Positions 18,170 to 25,707 of a DNA stretch of 64,000 nt are shown in pieces. The notes under the pieces were generated by a model. That model searched no databases, had not been told where the DNA came from, and saw only the letters and a list, made by a program, of their open reading frames with translations. The stretch spans positions 18,978 through 82,977 of the forward strand of contig NZ_JAUSKL010000078.1 of the NCBI RefSeq assembly GCF_030646925.1. The letters run 5' to 3'. Position 1 is the stretch's first letter. Each line of letters opens with the position of its first letter. The DNA comes from Candidatus Binatus sp. Lineage in GTDB: Bacteria; Desulfobacterota; Binatia; Binatales; Binataceae. The position numbers and the translations under genes were made by a program.

Positions 18170-18510
18170 CGAGAAGGTATTTTATCGACGCGCGCATCGT
18201 GTTGCCTAGCGTCATTGGGGTCGATGTTTCACGTGAAACGTCGTCGAGTTCAGGAGAAGGAAGGGCGAACGGAGACCAAGCTGAAATAGTTATGCTGACT
18301 TAAACGATCCTCCGGCCCTAACGGCTCTCCCATAAAAATTGAGCAGGACGGCAGAGCCAGCGGCAGTGAACTGGCGGGCTAAGCACTGATGAGCGCGTCA
18401 GGCAGGATGGCGGGGAAAGGACGAAATGGTTCCTTAGAGATCGAGTCGTCGGGCGGTGATAGCTAACAGTTCGCTTGACATGACTTTCTGTTTATAAGTA
18501 TGGAAAGTGA
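18170..18510. other. 341-bp intergenic region containing a parS-like site
   Basis: No gene is supported. It holds the parS-like palindrome at 18225-18240, a perfect TTGACA at 18475-18480 upstream of the small plus-strand gene at 18511, and otherwise unremarkable sequence. TATGGA at 18499-18504, 18 bp from the TTGACA, could be its -10. Confidence 0.5.
18225..18240. promoter_or_regulatory. parS-like ParB-binding centromere site
   Basis: TGTTTCACGTGAAACG matches 15 of 16 bases of the bacterial chromosomal parS consensus, which ends in A instead of G. The 14-bp core GTTTCACGTGAAAC is a perfect palindrome. It is intergenic. Sites like this nucleate ParB and SMC loading and usually lie in the origin-proximal part of a chromosome. 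No parAB or dnaA lies in the window, so replication-origin proximity is inferred only. Confidence 0.8.
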
Positions 18511-18798
18511 ATGGAGGCGTACGGACAAAGCATCTTGATATTCGTCGCGCCCCTGGTCGTGGTCTATGTCGCGTTGCTCGGTATCGGCTATCTGATTGCC
18601 GATGAAAAGGAATGGCGGGAGCGCAATCGCGCGCCGCAGGTCCGATCGTTGCCGGTTTCAAAGGCAGCGCGGCTGGCGGAGACGGAGCGACCGCCGCTTC
18701 TACTGCCATCCGGGCCGATTTACAGGGACAAGCGGCTGACGCAGAGACTGATATCGAAACCATTGCCGCGCCGTCCCGGTCCGACGAGCCATCGATAG
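18511..18798 (+). CDS. Small single-pass membrane protein of unknown function
   Basis: 95 residues from ATG 18511. A long hydrophobic helix (ILIFVAPLVVVYVALLGIGYLIA, about residues 8-30) is followed by a basic, proline-rich cytosolic tail ending RRPGPTSHR. No family recognised. Promoter-like TTGACA at 18475 with TATGGA at 18499 would place transcription start at or next to the ATG, so the message may be nearly leaderless. It converges with the hydrolase gene 22 bp away. Coding status rests on the membrane-protein pattern and the promoter-like hexamers, hence moderate confidence. Confidence 0.5.
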   Translation: MEAYGQSILIFVAPLVVVYVALLGIGYLIADEKEWRERNRAPQVRSLPVSKAARLAETERPPLLLPSGPIYRDKRLTQRLISKPLPRRPGPTSHR

Positions 18799-18820
18799 GC
18801 TCGCGAAACGTTGCTTTCGT

Positions 18821-19456
18821 TCAGCGCAAAGCTGTCATGATCTTTTCGGCCAGCTTCTTTTCATAGCCGCCGAAAAAGTGATCGGCGCCCGCGACGACTT
18901 CGAGCGTGGCCGCCGCTCCGATTTTGGCGGCGACCGCCTTCAACGAATCGAGCGGCGAGTGTGAATCGCGATCGCCGGAGATCAGCAGCATCGGCTTGAT
19001 TGCATCGGCCGGCACGCGCGCGTCGGCCATCGCGGTCGGCAGCGCGACCGTGACGATCCTCGCGACGTCGCCGGATTCGTAGCCCGCGGTCATCGCGACC
19101 ATCGCGCCGAACGAGTAGCCGGCAAGGGTCGCGCCTTCGCGGCTGACGCCGGGCTGAGCGAGCAGGAATTCCATCGCGGCTTTCGCGTCGTCCACTTCGC
19201 CCGGGCCGCCGTCGTACTCGCCCTCGCTGCCGCCGACGCCGCGAAAATTGAAGCGCAAGGTCGCGTACCCCAACTCTCGAAGCGCGGCGAGAATCGCGTC
19301 CACCACGTTGTTATGCATCGAGCCGCCGTACATCGGATGCGGATGGCATACGACGGCTGCGGGCGCGCCTCCGCCGGGATTTGCGAGTCCGCCTTCAAGC
19401 AGGAGGTCGCCGGATTTGAACGTGACGTGCTGCTCTTCGATTTGATGCTCTGCCAT
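18821..19456 (-). CDS. Alpha/beta hydrolase, dienelactone-hydrolase-like
   Basis: Serine hydrolase of 211 residues, cytosolic. Catalytic elements are the oxyanion region CHPHPMYGGSMHNNVV, the nucleophile elbow AGYSFGAMVAM (Ser about 113), an acid in LLISGDRDSHSP and the histidine in VAGADHFFGGYEKK. The strand RFNFRGVGGSEG, conserved in this small-hydrolase group, is present. Related proteins are usually annotated as esterase or thioesterase; the substrate is unknown. It is divergent from the Mut7-C gene with a 105-bp gap. Confidence 0.87.
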   Translation of the reverse strand: MAEHQIEEQHVTFKSGDLLLEGGLANPGGGAPAAVVCHPHPMYGGSMHNNVVDAILAALRELGYATLRFNFRGVGGSEGEYDGGPGEVDDAKAAMEFLLAQPGVSREGATLAGYSFGAMVAMTAGYESGDVARIVTVALPTAMADARVPADAIKPMLLISGDRDSHSPLDSLKAVAAKIGAAATLEVVAGADHFFGGYEKKLAEKIMTALR

Positions 19457-19548
19457 CTGATGCGATTCTCCGTCCGTCGGGAGAGTTTTTTACGACCTAA
19501 AGCGTTACTTTAAATAATTATCGCAGCGTGACGAGGCTGGCTTGCGCG

Positions 19549-19554
19549 TATAAT
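19549..19554 (+). promoter_or_regulatory. Perfect TATAAT box 7 bp before the Mut7-C start codon
   Basis: TATAAT at 19549-19554 lies so close to ATG 19562 that the expected transcription start coincides with the start codon, predicting a leaderless mRNA. No convincing -35 at 17 bp is seen, and no Shine-Dalgarno sequence precedes the ATG. Confidence 0.5.
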
Positions 19555-19561
19555 ACAGCTA

Positions 19562-20044
19562 ATGGCGAGCGATGAAACGCCGCGCTTCGCCGCGGATCGG
19601 ATGCTGATGCGGCTCGCCCGATGGCTGCGACTCGCGGGCGCCGACGTGATCGCGGACGACTCGATCGATGGCGCCGGACTGCTCCGGCGCGCGCGCATCG
19701 AGAATCGGATCCTGCTGACGCGGGACAAGCGGCTGCGCACCGCTTCGGACGTGTTCTTTGTCGAGAGCAACGATCTGCGCGAGCAACTGCGCGGCGTGCT
19801 GGGGCATTTCGCGATCGATCCGACGGCCCACGCATTCACCCGATGCTCGCGCTGCAACGCCGTGCTGGCGCCGGTCGAGCGCGAACTGGTGTCGCGGCGG
19901 GTGCCGCCGTACGTCTTCGCGAGCCACGATCGATTTGCGGAATGCTTAAGCTGCGGCCGAATCTACTGGCCCGAGACTCATCAGAATCGAATTGCCGTCA
20001 TACTGGAATCAATGAAACCACTAAGTCACGGAGGCACGAAGTAG
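19562..20044 (+). CDS. Mut7-C RNase-domain protein with zinc ribbon (DUF82)
   Basis: 160 residues. The N-terminal PIN-like Mut7-C domain (about 1-85) has the conserved start FAADRMLMRLARWLRLAGADV and ILLTRDKRLR, with acidic residues expected for a metal-dependent nuclease fold. A C-terminal zinc ribbon has CSRC at ~95 and CLSCGRIYW at ~135. This architecture is common in archaea and deep bacterial groups and is presumed to act on RNA, but activity is rarely tested. The last residues (MKPLSHGGTK) and the stop codon are encoded by one arm of an intergenic inverted repeat, so the native C-terminus may have been replaced. Confidence 0.88.
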   Translation: MASDETPRFAADRMLMRLARWLRLAGADVIADDSIDGAGLLRRARIENRILLTRDKRLRTASDVFFVESNDLREQLRGVLGHFAIDPTAHAFTRCSRCNAVLAPVERELVSRRVPPYVFASHDRFAECLSCGRIYWPETHQNRIAVILESMKPLSHGGTK

Positions 20045-20092
20045 GATAGATATTTTAATGGACATTGGTGCCTTTGTGCCTTGGTGGTGAAA
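20014..20092 (+). repeat. Inverted-repeat element (CCACTAAG family), copy a
   Basis: The left arm CCACTAAGTCACGGAGGCAC and the right arm GTGCCTTTGTGCCTTGGTGG are imperfect inverted repeats separated by an AT-rich centre. A related element is at 37071-37145. This copy overlaps the final codons of the Mut7-C gene. Confidence 0.7.
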
Positions 20093-20185
20093 CCCGCAAA
20101 AATCCCGCGTTGCGCTGTACGCGGCATCGCGCCTATAAGGATCGACGGAGACGTGGAATCATTTCCAATCGCGTCTGGGGGAAGC

Positions 20186-21469
20186 ATGACCAAGTTCAAA
20201 GTTTTGGTTCCCGCAATCGCCCTGCTATTCGCCACCGCAATCGAAGCGCACGCGGTGTCATTGACATTGAGTGGAACCTCGGGCGCGTCGCTGGAGATGG
20301 ACGGCGCGCAAGCGGTGTATGCCAGCGACAGTATCGGCGTATCGCAACTGATCACGGCGGTGTCGATGCCGTCACCGGACGGCGGCACGATCACGGAAGT
20401 GGGAGTGCCGTCGATGATGCCGGACGGGCGGGTGATATTCGGCGCGGAAGTGCAGCCGAAGGACACCAATATCAAGGCGCGCTGGACGATCTTTATCGGC
20501 AATGCGGACGCCAAGCCGGCGTATCGCCTGACCGCGCCGCTGAATCCCAAGGCGATCGTCGGCGACTGCGTGCCGGCGTTCAAGGGCGACCCGTATCCGG
20601 TGGCCGACGCCGATGGCACTATCGCGTTCATGTCGCTGGTGCCGCACGGGCGCGACGCACTGTTCGTCTATTCGCACGGCGCGCTCACGTGCCTCGCGAA
20701 GGCGGGGATCAAGACCAACGAGGGCCACGAGATCGGAGTGCTGGGCTTTGGCAGCCCGCAGATTGGCGACGACGGACAAATCGTCTTCAACGCGTTCCTG
20801 ATCGACAAGAGCGAGAAAGCCGCCGGAGCTCATCGGCAAGCGCTGCTGATGGCGTCGAAGAAGATGGGAGTTACGGAACTCGCGGTCGAGGGCGAATACG
20901 GACCCAATCACACGGAATACATGCGGCCGTTCGGCTTGCCGTCGGCATTGTCGTCGCCGCTCGGGATGACGATCGCGTTCACGGCCAAGACGCCGGCGGG
21001 CGGCGCGCTGTTTCTCTACTCGGGCGGGACGATGTCGCGCGTGCTGACGACGGGGACGCTGACGGCGCTGGGGCCGGTGTCGTACCTGTCGCCGGGGCGT
21101 CCGGGGCTCGCGATTGACGGCACGGTCGCGGTGCTCGCGGGATGCGCGCGGACGCCGGCGATTTTCCGGCTGTCGCGGCAGCGGCTGGATCTCAGAATCC
21201 AGCGCGGGCAGCTCACGCCATTCGGCACCGAGCTCGATTCGCTGGGCGATCCGGTGCTGACGGCGTCGGGCGCGATGTTCGTCGGCGCGACGGATACCGA
21301 TAATCGCGAGAAGCTGTACGTACTATCGCGCGACGATGCGTTCTTCGAAGTCGGCGAGACGGAACTGATCTATCGAATCGCGATGGCCGAAAGTAAGCGT
21401 CATTCGATATTTACCGGCACGCTGACGGTGAATCAGCACGGCGATTTCGGCTATCTCGGCGGCCGGTGA
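20186..21469 (+). CDS. Exported beta-propeller-like protein of unknown function
   Basis: 427 residues from ATG 20186, preceded by a GGGGGAAG ribosome-binding site; the frame is open for 35 more codons upstream without support. The signal peptide MTKFKVLVPAIALLFATAIEAHA is clear. The mature part contains repeated short units of the type 'D-G-x-I-x-F', seen in GTIAFMSLVPHG, DDGQIVFNAFL, GMTIAFTAKTPAG, GAMFVGATDTD and HGDFGYLGGR. Similar repeated-strand exported proteins occur in Myxococcota and relatives. A secreted beta-propeller is a reasonable guess; function unknown. A repeat element follows 14 bp after the stop. Confidence 0.75.
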   Translation: MTKFKVLVPAIALLFATAIEAHAVSLTLSGTSGASLEMDGAQAVYASDSIGVSQLITAVSMPSPDGGTITEVGVPSMMPDGRVIFGAEVQPKDTNIKARWTIFIGNADAKPAYRLTAPLNPKAIVGDCVPAFKGDPYPVADADGTIAFMSLVPHGRDALFVYSHGALTCLAKAGIKTNEGHEIGVLGFGSPQIGDDGQIVFNAFLIDKSEKAAGAHRQALLMASKKMGVTELAVEGEYGPNHTEYMRPFGLPSALSSPLGMTIAFTAKTPAGGALFLYSGGTMSRVLTTGTLTALGPVSYLSPGRPGLAIDGTVAVLAGCARTPAIFRLSRQRLDLRIQRGQLTPFGTELDSLGDPVLTASGAMFVGATDTDNREKLYVLSRDDAFFEVGETELIYRIAMAESKRHSIFTGTLTVNQHGDFGYLGGR

Positions 21470-21483
21470 GGAGAGGAAGAAGA

Positions 21484-21719
21484 GTTCGAAACCCCCACCG
21501 GTTTCGAACTTCCGGGGGCGCCGCGAAGCCGACTTCGGGCCGCAGGGCCGAATCGCAATAAGATTAGGATGCGCGCTAAGCGCTGTTAGTAAAGACGGGA
21601 AAAGAGGGAGTACAGGTTCGGCGTCATCATCGCGCCCCTGTGTCATCCCGACAGAGCCTTGCGACGAGGGAACCCGGATCCGGGATTCCTCGCTCTGAAG
21701 ACCCCGCTCGGAATGACAC
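21484..21719 (+). repeat. Three-module intergenic repeat, copy 2
   Basis: Module A hairpin GTTCGAAACC ... GGTTTCGAAC (21484-21509), module B with CGAAGCCGACTTCGGG, and module C from GTCATCCCGA (21642) through CCCGGATCCGGGATTCC to GGAATGACAC. It begins 14 bp after the stop codon of the preceding plus-strand gene. Confidence 0.85.
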
Positions 21720-21776
21720 GGAGCCGCGCATAGGTCGCGGCTTTTCTGAGATCGAGCTAACTGCCATCTTGAGTGC

Positions 21777-22439
21777 ATGGCGGAAAATCCGAAGTACCTG
21801 ACCCTCACACCAAAACTTTACGAATACGCGGTCGCGCACGGCCACAACGGCGATCCGATCCGCGCCGAACTGGCGGCCGAAACGTCCAAGCTCGGCATGA
21901 TCAGCGTGATGCAAATCGCGCCCGAGCAGGGAACCTTCATGGCGATCCTGGCGGCGGCGATCGGCGCGCGGAGCGCGGTCGAAGTCGGCACCTTCACCGG
22001 CTACAGCGCACTCTGCGTTGCGCGCGCGTTGCCGGGCGACGGGCGGCTGCTCTGCTGCGACGTGAACGAGGAGTGGACCTCGATCGGGCGGCGCTACTGG
22101 GAGCGCGCGGGAATCGCGAACAAGATCACGCTCAAACTGGGGCCCGCGGTCGAGACGCTGCGCGCGCTGCCGGAGCATCATACCTTCGACTTCGCGTTTA
22201 TCGACGCCGACAAAACCAGCTACGCGGTTTATTACGAGGAAATTCTGAAACGCATGCGCCCGAGCGGTTTGATCCTGATCGACAACGTGCTGTGGAACGG
22301 TGCGATTATCGACGCGAGCGTCAAGGACGAGAACACGGTGGCGCTGCGCGCGCTCAACGACAAGATCGCGGAGGATACACGCGTCGAAGCAGTGATGCTC
22401 GGAATCGCGGACGGGCTTACGATCGCGCGGAAGAAGTAA
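21777..22439 (+). CDS. O-methyltransferase of the CCoAOMT/MdmC family
   Basis: SAM- and divalent-metal-dependent O-methyltransferase of 220 residues, acting on catechol-type hydroxyls of small molecules in the cytosol. ATG 21777 gives MAENPKYLTLTPKLYEYAVAHG. Family features in order: QGTFMAILAAAIGARSAVEVGTFTGYSALC (SAM motif I, about 50-80), LLCCDVNEEW, the metal/SAM aspartates in FDFAFIDADKTSY, LILIDNVLWNGAI and NDKIAEDTRVEAVMLGIADGLTIARK at the end. Length is typical. It stands alone between two copies of the same intergenic repeat, so its stop is followed by the repeat hairpin. Confidence 0.92.
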   Translation: MAENPKYLTLTPKLYEYAVAHGHNGDPIRAELAAETSKLGMISVMQIAPEQGTFMAILAAAIGARSAVEVGTFTGYSALCVARALPGDGRLLCCDVNEEWTSIGRRYWERAGIANKITLKLGPAVETLRALPEHHTFDFAFIDADKTSYAVYYEEILKRMRPSGLILIDNVLWNGAIIDASVKDENTVALRALNDKIAEDTRVEAVMLGIADGLTIARKK

Positions 22440-22460
22440 TCGGGGAAGGAGAAGAGAAGA

Positions 22461-22708
22461 GTGCGAAACCCCTCACGGGTTTCGCGCTTCCTGGGGCGAC
22501 GCGAAGCCGACTTCGGGCCGCAGGGCCGAAGCGCATTAAGATTGAAGATGCGGCTACGCGCTGTCAGTAAAGGTCGAAAAGAGCGGAGTGCGAATTTGAA
22601 CTTGCCGCGTGTTGGCCGGAGCTTTCCCGGGTCACCCCGAGTGAGCGAAGCGACGGGGGAACCCGGATCCGGGATTCCTCGCCGTGAAGACGCCGCTCGG
22701 AATAACAC
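22461..22708 (+). repeat. Three-module intergenic repeat, copy 3
   Basis: Module A GTGCGAAACCC...GGGTTTCGCGC, module B CGAAGCCGACTTCGGG, then module C from GTCACCCCGAG (22631) through CCCGGATCCGGG to GGAATAACAC. It begins 21 bp after the O-methyltransferase stop and fills most of the 400-bp space up to the ADC-family gene; nothing else is recognised in the remaining 131 bp. Confidence 0.85.
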
Positions 22709-22839
22709 GCACGTGCGTAATCGCGATTAACCTGCGCGCGGTTGTAGGAATCAATTGCGGGATCGGAGAATCGGCGCGACGACGCTGGCGGCACGCTCTA
22801 TGCGCTAGAGTCGCAGAGGTTCACGGCGAGATTGCGCGA

Positions 22840-23547
22840 CTAGTTCGGCTTTGTTCCCGCGGCGAAAATTCTCGAGCCGCGGACGACTTGCGCGCTTACG
22901 AGATTGCGGCAGTTGAGTATCTGCCACGGACTATCGCGCTCGACGGGATACTCGATGCGCGCATCCTTGCAGATCGCGGCGGAAACGATCTTCATGTCCG
23001 GCTTGGTGATCAATAGCTCGATGGCGCCGTCGTCGCGCGTCACGATCGCGTCGACGTGATCGTAGGCGAGGCGGCTTGGCTCGATCGTTTGCAGCGTCGG
23101 CATCGTGAGTTCGAGCAGCGGTCCGTGCGCGTCGCTGATAAGTGCGTGGGCACTCGCGACGCCCGCTTCGAAATCAATCTTGCCGAGCATCGAAGGAAAG
23201 CCGCGCTCGAGCAGGCCTGCCGCGAGCGCGTCCTGATTGTCGGTGATCGAGGCGGCGACAAATGCGGCCGGCGCCATCGTGAGGCGGCATCCGAGCGCGA
23301 GAAACGCGTCGCGAAACGGGCCAATCGGCGACTCGCGATGGTCGGTAATCACGAGGCGGCAATAGGCAGGCGTTGAACGATTGTACTCGGGCGGGAGGCG
23401 ATCGAGCAGGACGTCTTTGCGGACTTCGAAGTACACGTTGAGCATCGTGACAGTGTCGCAATTCCACGGGAGCGCGGCGAATTGCGGGCGTGGCGTCGGG
23501 AGCGTCACGCGATATTTTTCGTGCGGTGCTCGTCCTGGATCGGGCAT
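22840..23547 (-). CDS. Acetoacetate decarboxylase family protein
   Basis: 235 residues resembling the ADC fold. Supporting blocks are LDRLPPEYNRSTPAYCRLVITDHRES near the N-terminus, the mid-protein LLERGFPSMLGKIDFEAG with Lys in the region of the ADC active-site lysine, and the C-terminal CRNLVSAQVVRGSRIFAAG. Classical ADC makes acetone from acetoacetate through a Schiff-base lysine, but many relatives have other activities. It is the third gene of a minus-strand group with a DegV protein and a luciferase-like oxidoreductase (29-bp gap), so a shared catabolic route for an oxygenated lipid or terpenoid is possible. The specific substrate is unknown. Confidence 0.7.
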   Translation of the reverse strand: MPDPGRAPHEKYRVTLPTPRPQFAALPWNCDTVTMLNVYFEVRKDVLLDRLPPEYNRSTPAYCRLVITDHRESPIGPFRDAFLALGCRLTMAPAAFVAASITDNQDALAAGLLERGFPSMLGKIDFEAGVASAHALISDAHGPLLELTMPTLQTIEPSRLAYDHVDAIVTRDDGAIELLITKPDMKIVSAAICKDARIEYPVERDSPWQILNCRNLVSAQVVRGSRIFAAGTKPN

Positions 23548-23576
23548 TGGTGAACTCCTGAGCTACGGCCTCCGCG

Positions 23577-24704
23577 TTAGGCCATCGGCGGCGCTTCGGG
23601 ACCACAGCGCGAAGTGTCGGAAGGAGCGCTGGGTTTGGCGTCGTCGGCAAACGCGGGCATCACGTATTTGGCGAAGCGCTCGAGGCTCGCGAGCACTTTC
23701 TTTTGCGGAATCACCTGATCGAAGTTGATCATGCAGCAGACACGCTCGACGCCAACCTCGTCCCAATAGCGGAGATTCTCGATAATCTGATCGGGAGTGC
23801 CGACCGGGAATCCTTCACGAATCGAGAAAATCTCGGCCTGGCTGAGCAGCGCGGTCGCGTTGGCCAGCGCGGTGTACGCATGCGACGGACAAATCCCGCC
23901 GAGACCCACCAGATGCGCCGCGGTGTTGAAGAAGTGATAGGCGGCCATCCCGCCGACTTCGCGCGCTTCGTTTTCATCCTCGCCGCAGTAGAGCCAGCTT
24001 GCGGCGTTGACCTGGTTGTTGACGAATAGGCCTACCGGATCGCAGTGCTTGATGATGCGCCGATAATCGGAAACCAAGCGCTTGTAGTCGGCGGGCGTGC
24101 CGAGCGTGACGCCGAGCATCCCGATGCCGCGTTCGGCGGCCTGCACCGCGGTCTCGGGCGATGACACGGCGACCCACATCGGGGGATGCGGGTCCTGGAT
24201 CGGCTTGGGCAGGATGTTGCGCGGCGGCATCTTGAAATACTTGCCGTTCCACTCGAACTCCTCTTCGGTCCACATTTTGGGAATCGCGCGGATGACTTCG
24301 TCCCACATTTCCTTGGTGTAGTCGGGATCGATGCCGAAGCCGCCGACTTCAGCCCACGTCGCGGAGCGGCCGGTGCCGAATTCAAGGCGTCCATTCGAAA
24401 TCAAATCGAGCGCCGCGGCCCGTTCGGCGATTCGCGCGGGATGATTCATCGGCGGGAGGCATACCGAGATGCCCTGGCCGATACGAATCCGCTTGGTGCG
24501 CGCCGCGGCGGCCGCCAGAAAAACTTCGGGCGCCGACGAATGCGAATACTCCTCGAGAAAATGATGCTCGACTTCCCACACCTGGTCGAAGCCAAGTTCG
24601 TCGGCCAGCTCGATTTGCTCGAGCGCCTGATGATAGGCGCGCAATTCGGACTGTCGGGTCCAGGGTTTCTGCACCGAGTGTTCGTAGAAGATTCCGAATT
24701 TCAT
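23577..24704 (-). CDS. LLM-class flavin-dependent oxidoreductase
   Basis: Luciferase-like monooxygenase-fold protein of 375 residues. ATG 24704 gives MKFGIFYEHSVQKPWTR, the usual first strand; an upstream extension would overlap the DegV gene. Signatures are LGFDQVWEVEHHFLEEYSHSSAPEVFLAAAAARTKRIRIG, NGRLEFGTGRSATWAEVGGFGIDP and the C-terminal SLERFAKYVMPAF. The HHF motif and the internal PPMNHPARIAERAAALD are typical of alkane/alkanal-type flavin monooxygenases. It sits 11 bp after degV and 29 bp before the ADC-family gene, so a three-gene operon is likely. Substrate unknown. Confidence 0.88.
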   Translation of the reverse strand: MKFGIFYEHSVQKPWTRQSELRAYHQALEQIELADELGFDQVWEVEHHFLEEYSHSSAPEVFLAAAAARTKRIRIGQGISVCLPPMNHPARIAERAAALDLISNGRLEFGTGRSATWAEVGGFGIDPDYTKEMWDEVIRAIPKMWTEEEFEWNGKYFKMPPRNILPKPIQDPHPPMWVAVSSPETAVQAAERGIGMLGVTLGTPADYKRLVSDYRRIIKHCDPVGLFVNNQVNAASWLYCGEDENEAREVGGMAAYHFFNTAAHLVGLGGICPSHAYTALANATALLSQAEIFSIREGFPVGTPDQIIENLRYWDEVGVERVCCMINFDQVIPQKKVLASLERFAKYVMPAFADDAKPSAPSDTSRCGPEAPPMA

Positions 24705-24715
24705 GGCGCACCTCT

Positions 24716-25579
24716 TCAGTTCAGCTTGACCAGGCTTGGACAATAGCCGAGGCCGACGGTACCGGCGCCACAATACGCGCCAGCCGAAGGACCGAGTTCA
24801 GTGATGATCAGATTAGTGCATCGGAGACGTTTTTTCACCATCGCGGCGAGATCGTTCGCGCCGCCCGGATTGTCGGCGTGCGTCACAATGACGGTGGCGT
24901 CGCTGCCGTCGAGCTCGGCCTCGGCGCGGGAGAGCATCTTCGCGATGTTCTCGGCTTGTGTTTTGGCTTTATCGACAACGGCGACGCGACCCCATACGCG
25001 AATCAGCGGGAGCATCCCTTTGAGACTGCCGACCTGCATTTCGTAGATCGAGATGCGGCCGTCGCGCTCGAAATATTCGGTGGTAGGCGGCGCGTAGTAG
25101 GTGTCGATTTTCGGCGTCGCTTCCTCGATCGCGGCGACGACTTCGGCGAGCGTCGCGCCTTTGGCCGCCATCCCCGCGGCTTCGACGCATACGGCGCCGA
25201 GGCCGGTCAGTGCGCGGCCCGTGTTGAGGACATCGACGATGATCTGGTTGTCGCGCTTCGCGACCACCGCAGCGGAGTAGGCGGCGGTGTACGTCGAGCA
25301 CGATTCGAACGGATTGATCAGGCAGAGCACGCTCGCACCGCGCTCGTGCGCTTTGCGGTATGCGCTGAGGAAATCCGCGGGCATCGCGGCGGCGATAATC
25401 GGGAGGCGCGGCTCGCCCTTCAATCGCGCGTAGAACTCGGGGCGCTTCAAGTTGTCGTCGCGAAAAAATTCCGTCGAGAAGGCGACCTGGAGCGGAGCGA
25501 TTTCGATTCCAAGACGGCTGATTTCCGCCGCGGGTAGATCGACGCTGCTATCGCATACGATTGAGAGTGTCTGCGTCAT
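24716..25579 (-). CDS. DegV family fatty-acid-binding protein
   Basis: DegV protein of 287 residues, a two-domain cytosolic binder of fatty acids (the FakB-type fold). The N-terminal domain starts MTQTLSIVCDSSVDLPAAEI with the phosphate-binding SSVDLP, and INPFESCSTYTAA corresponds to the lipid head-group pocket. The C-terminal domain holds VGSLKGMLPLIRVWGRVAVVDKAKT and ITELGPSAGAYCGAGTVGLGY, the conserved DegV ending. No fakA kinase lies nearby. As the first gene of a three-gene minus-strand group with an oxidoreductase and an ADC-family enzyme, it may present an acyl substrate to them; that link is inference. Confidence 0.88.
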   Translation of the reverse strand: MTQTLSIVCDSSVDLPAAEISRLGIEIAPLQVAFSTEFFRDDNLKRPEFYARLKGEPRLPIIAAAMPADFLSAYRKAHERGASVLCLINPFESCSTYTAAYSAAVVAKRDNQIIVDVLNTGRALTGLGAVCVEAAGMAAKGATLAEVVAAIEEATPKIDTYYAPPTTEYFERDGRISIYEMQVGSLKGMLPLIRVWGRVAVVDKAKTQAENIAKMLSRAEAELDGSDATVIVTHADNPGGANDLAAMVKKRLRCTNLIITELGPSAGAYCGAGTVGLGYCPSLVKLN

Positions 25580-25707
25580 TTGCCTACCAGTTGTTCGGGC
25601 GATGGCATTCGAGTGAAATAGCGTGAGCAGTCGCGCCGGTCAAGGAATCTCGATGCAGAGTGTGCCGCAGCTAAGCTTGATCGAGCTTTCGACAAGGGGG
25701 CAACCCG

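Noticed and set aside
16143..18215. 690-codon minus-strand open frame across the ThDP enzyme gene
   Set aside because: Arg-rich shadow translation without motifs, opposite a complete ThDP enzyme with ribosome-binding site and terminator.
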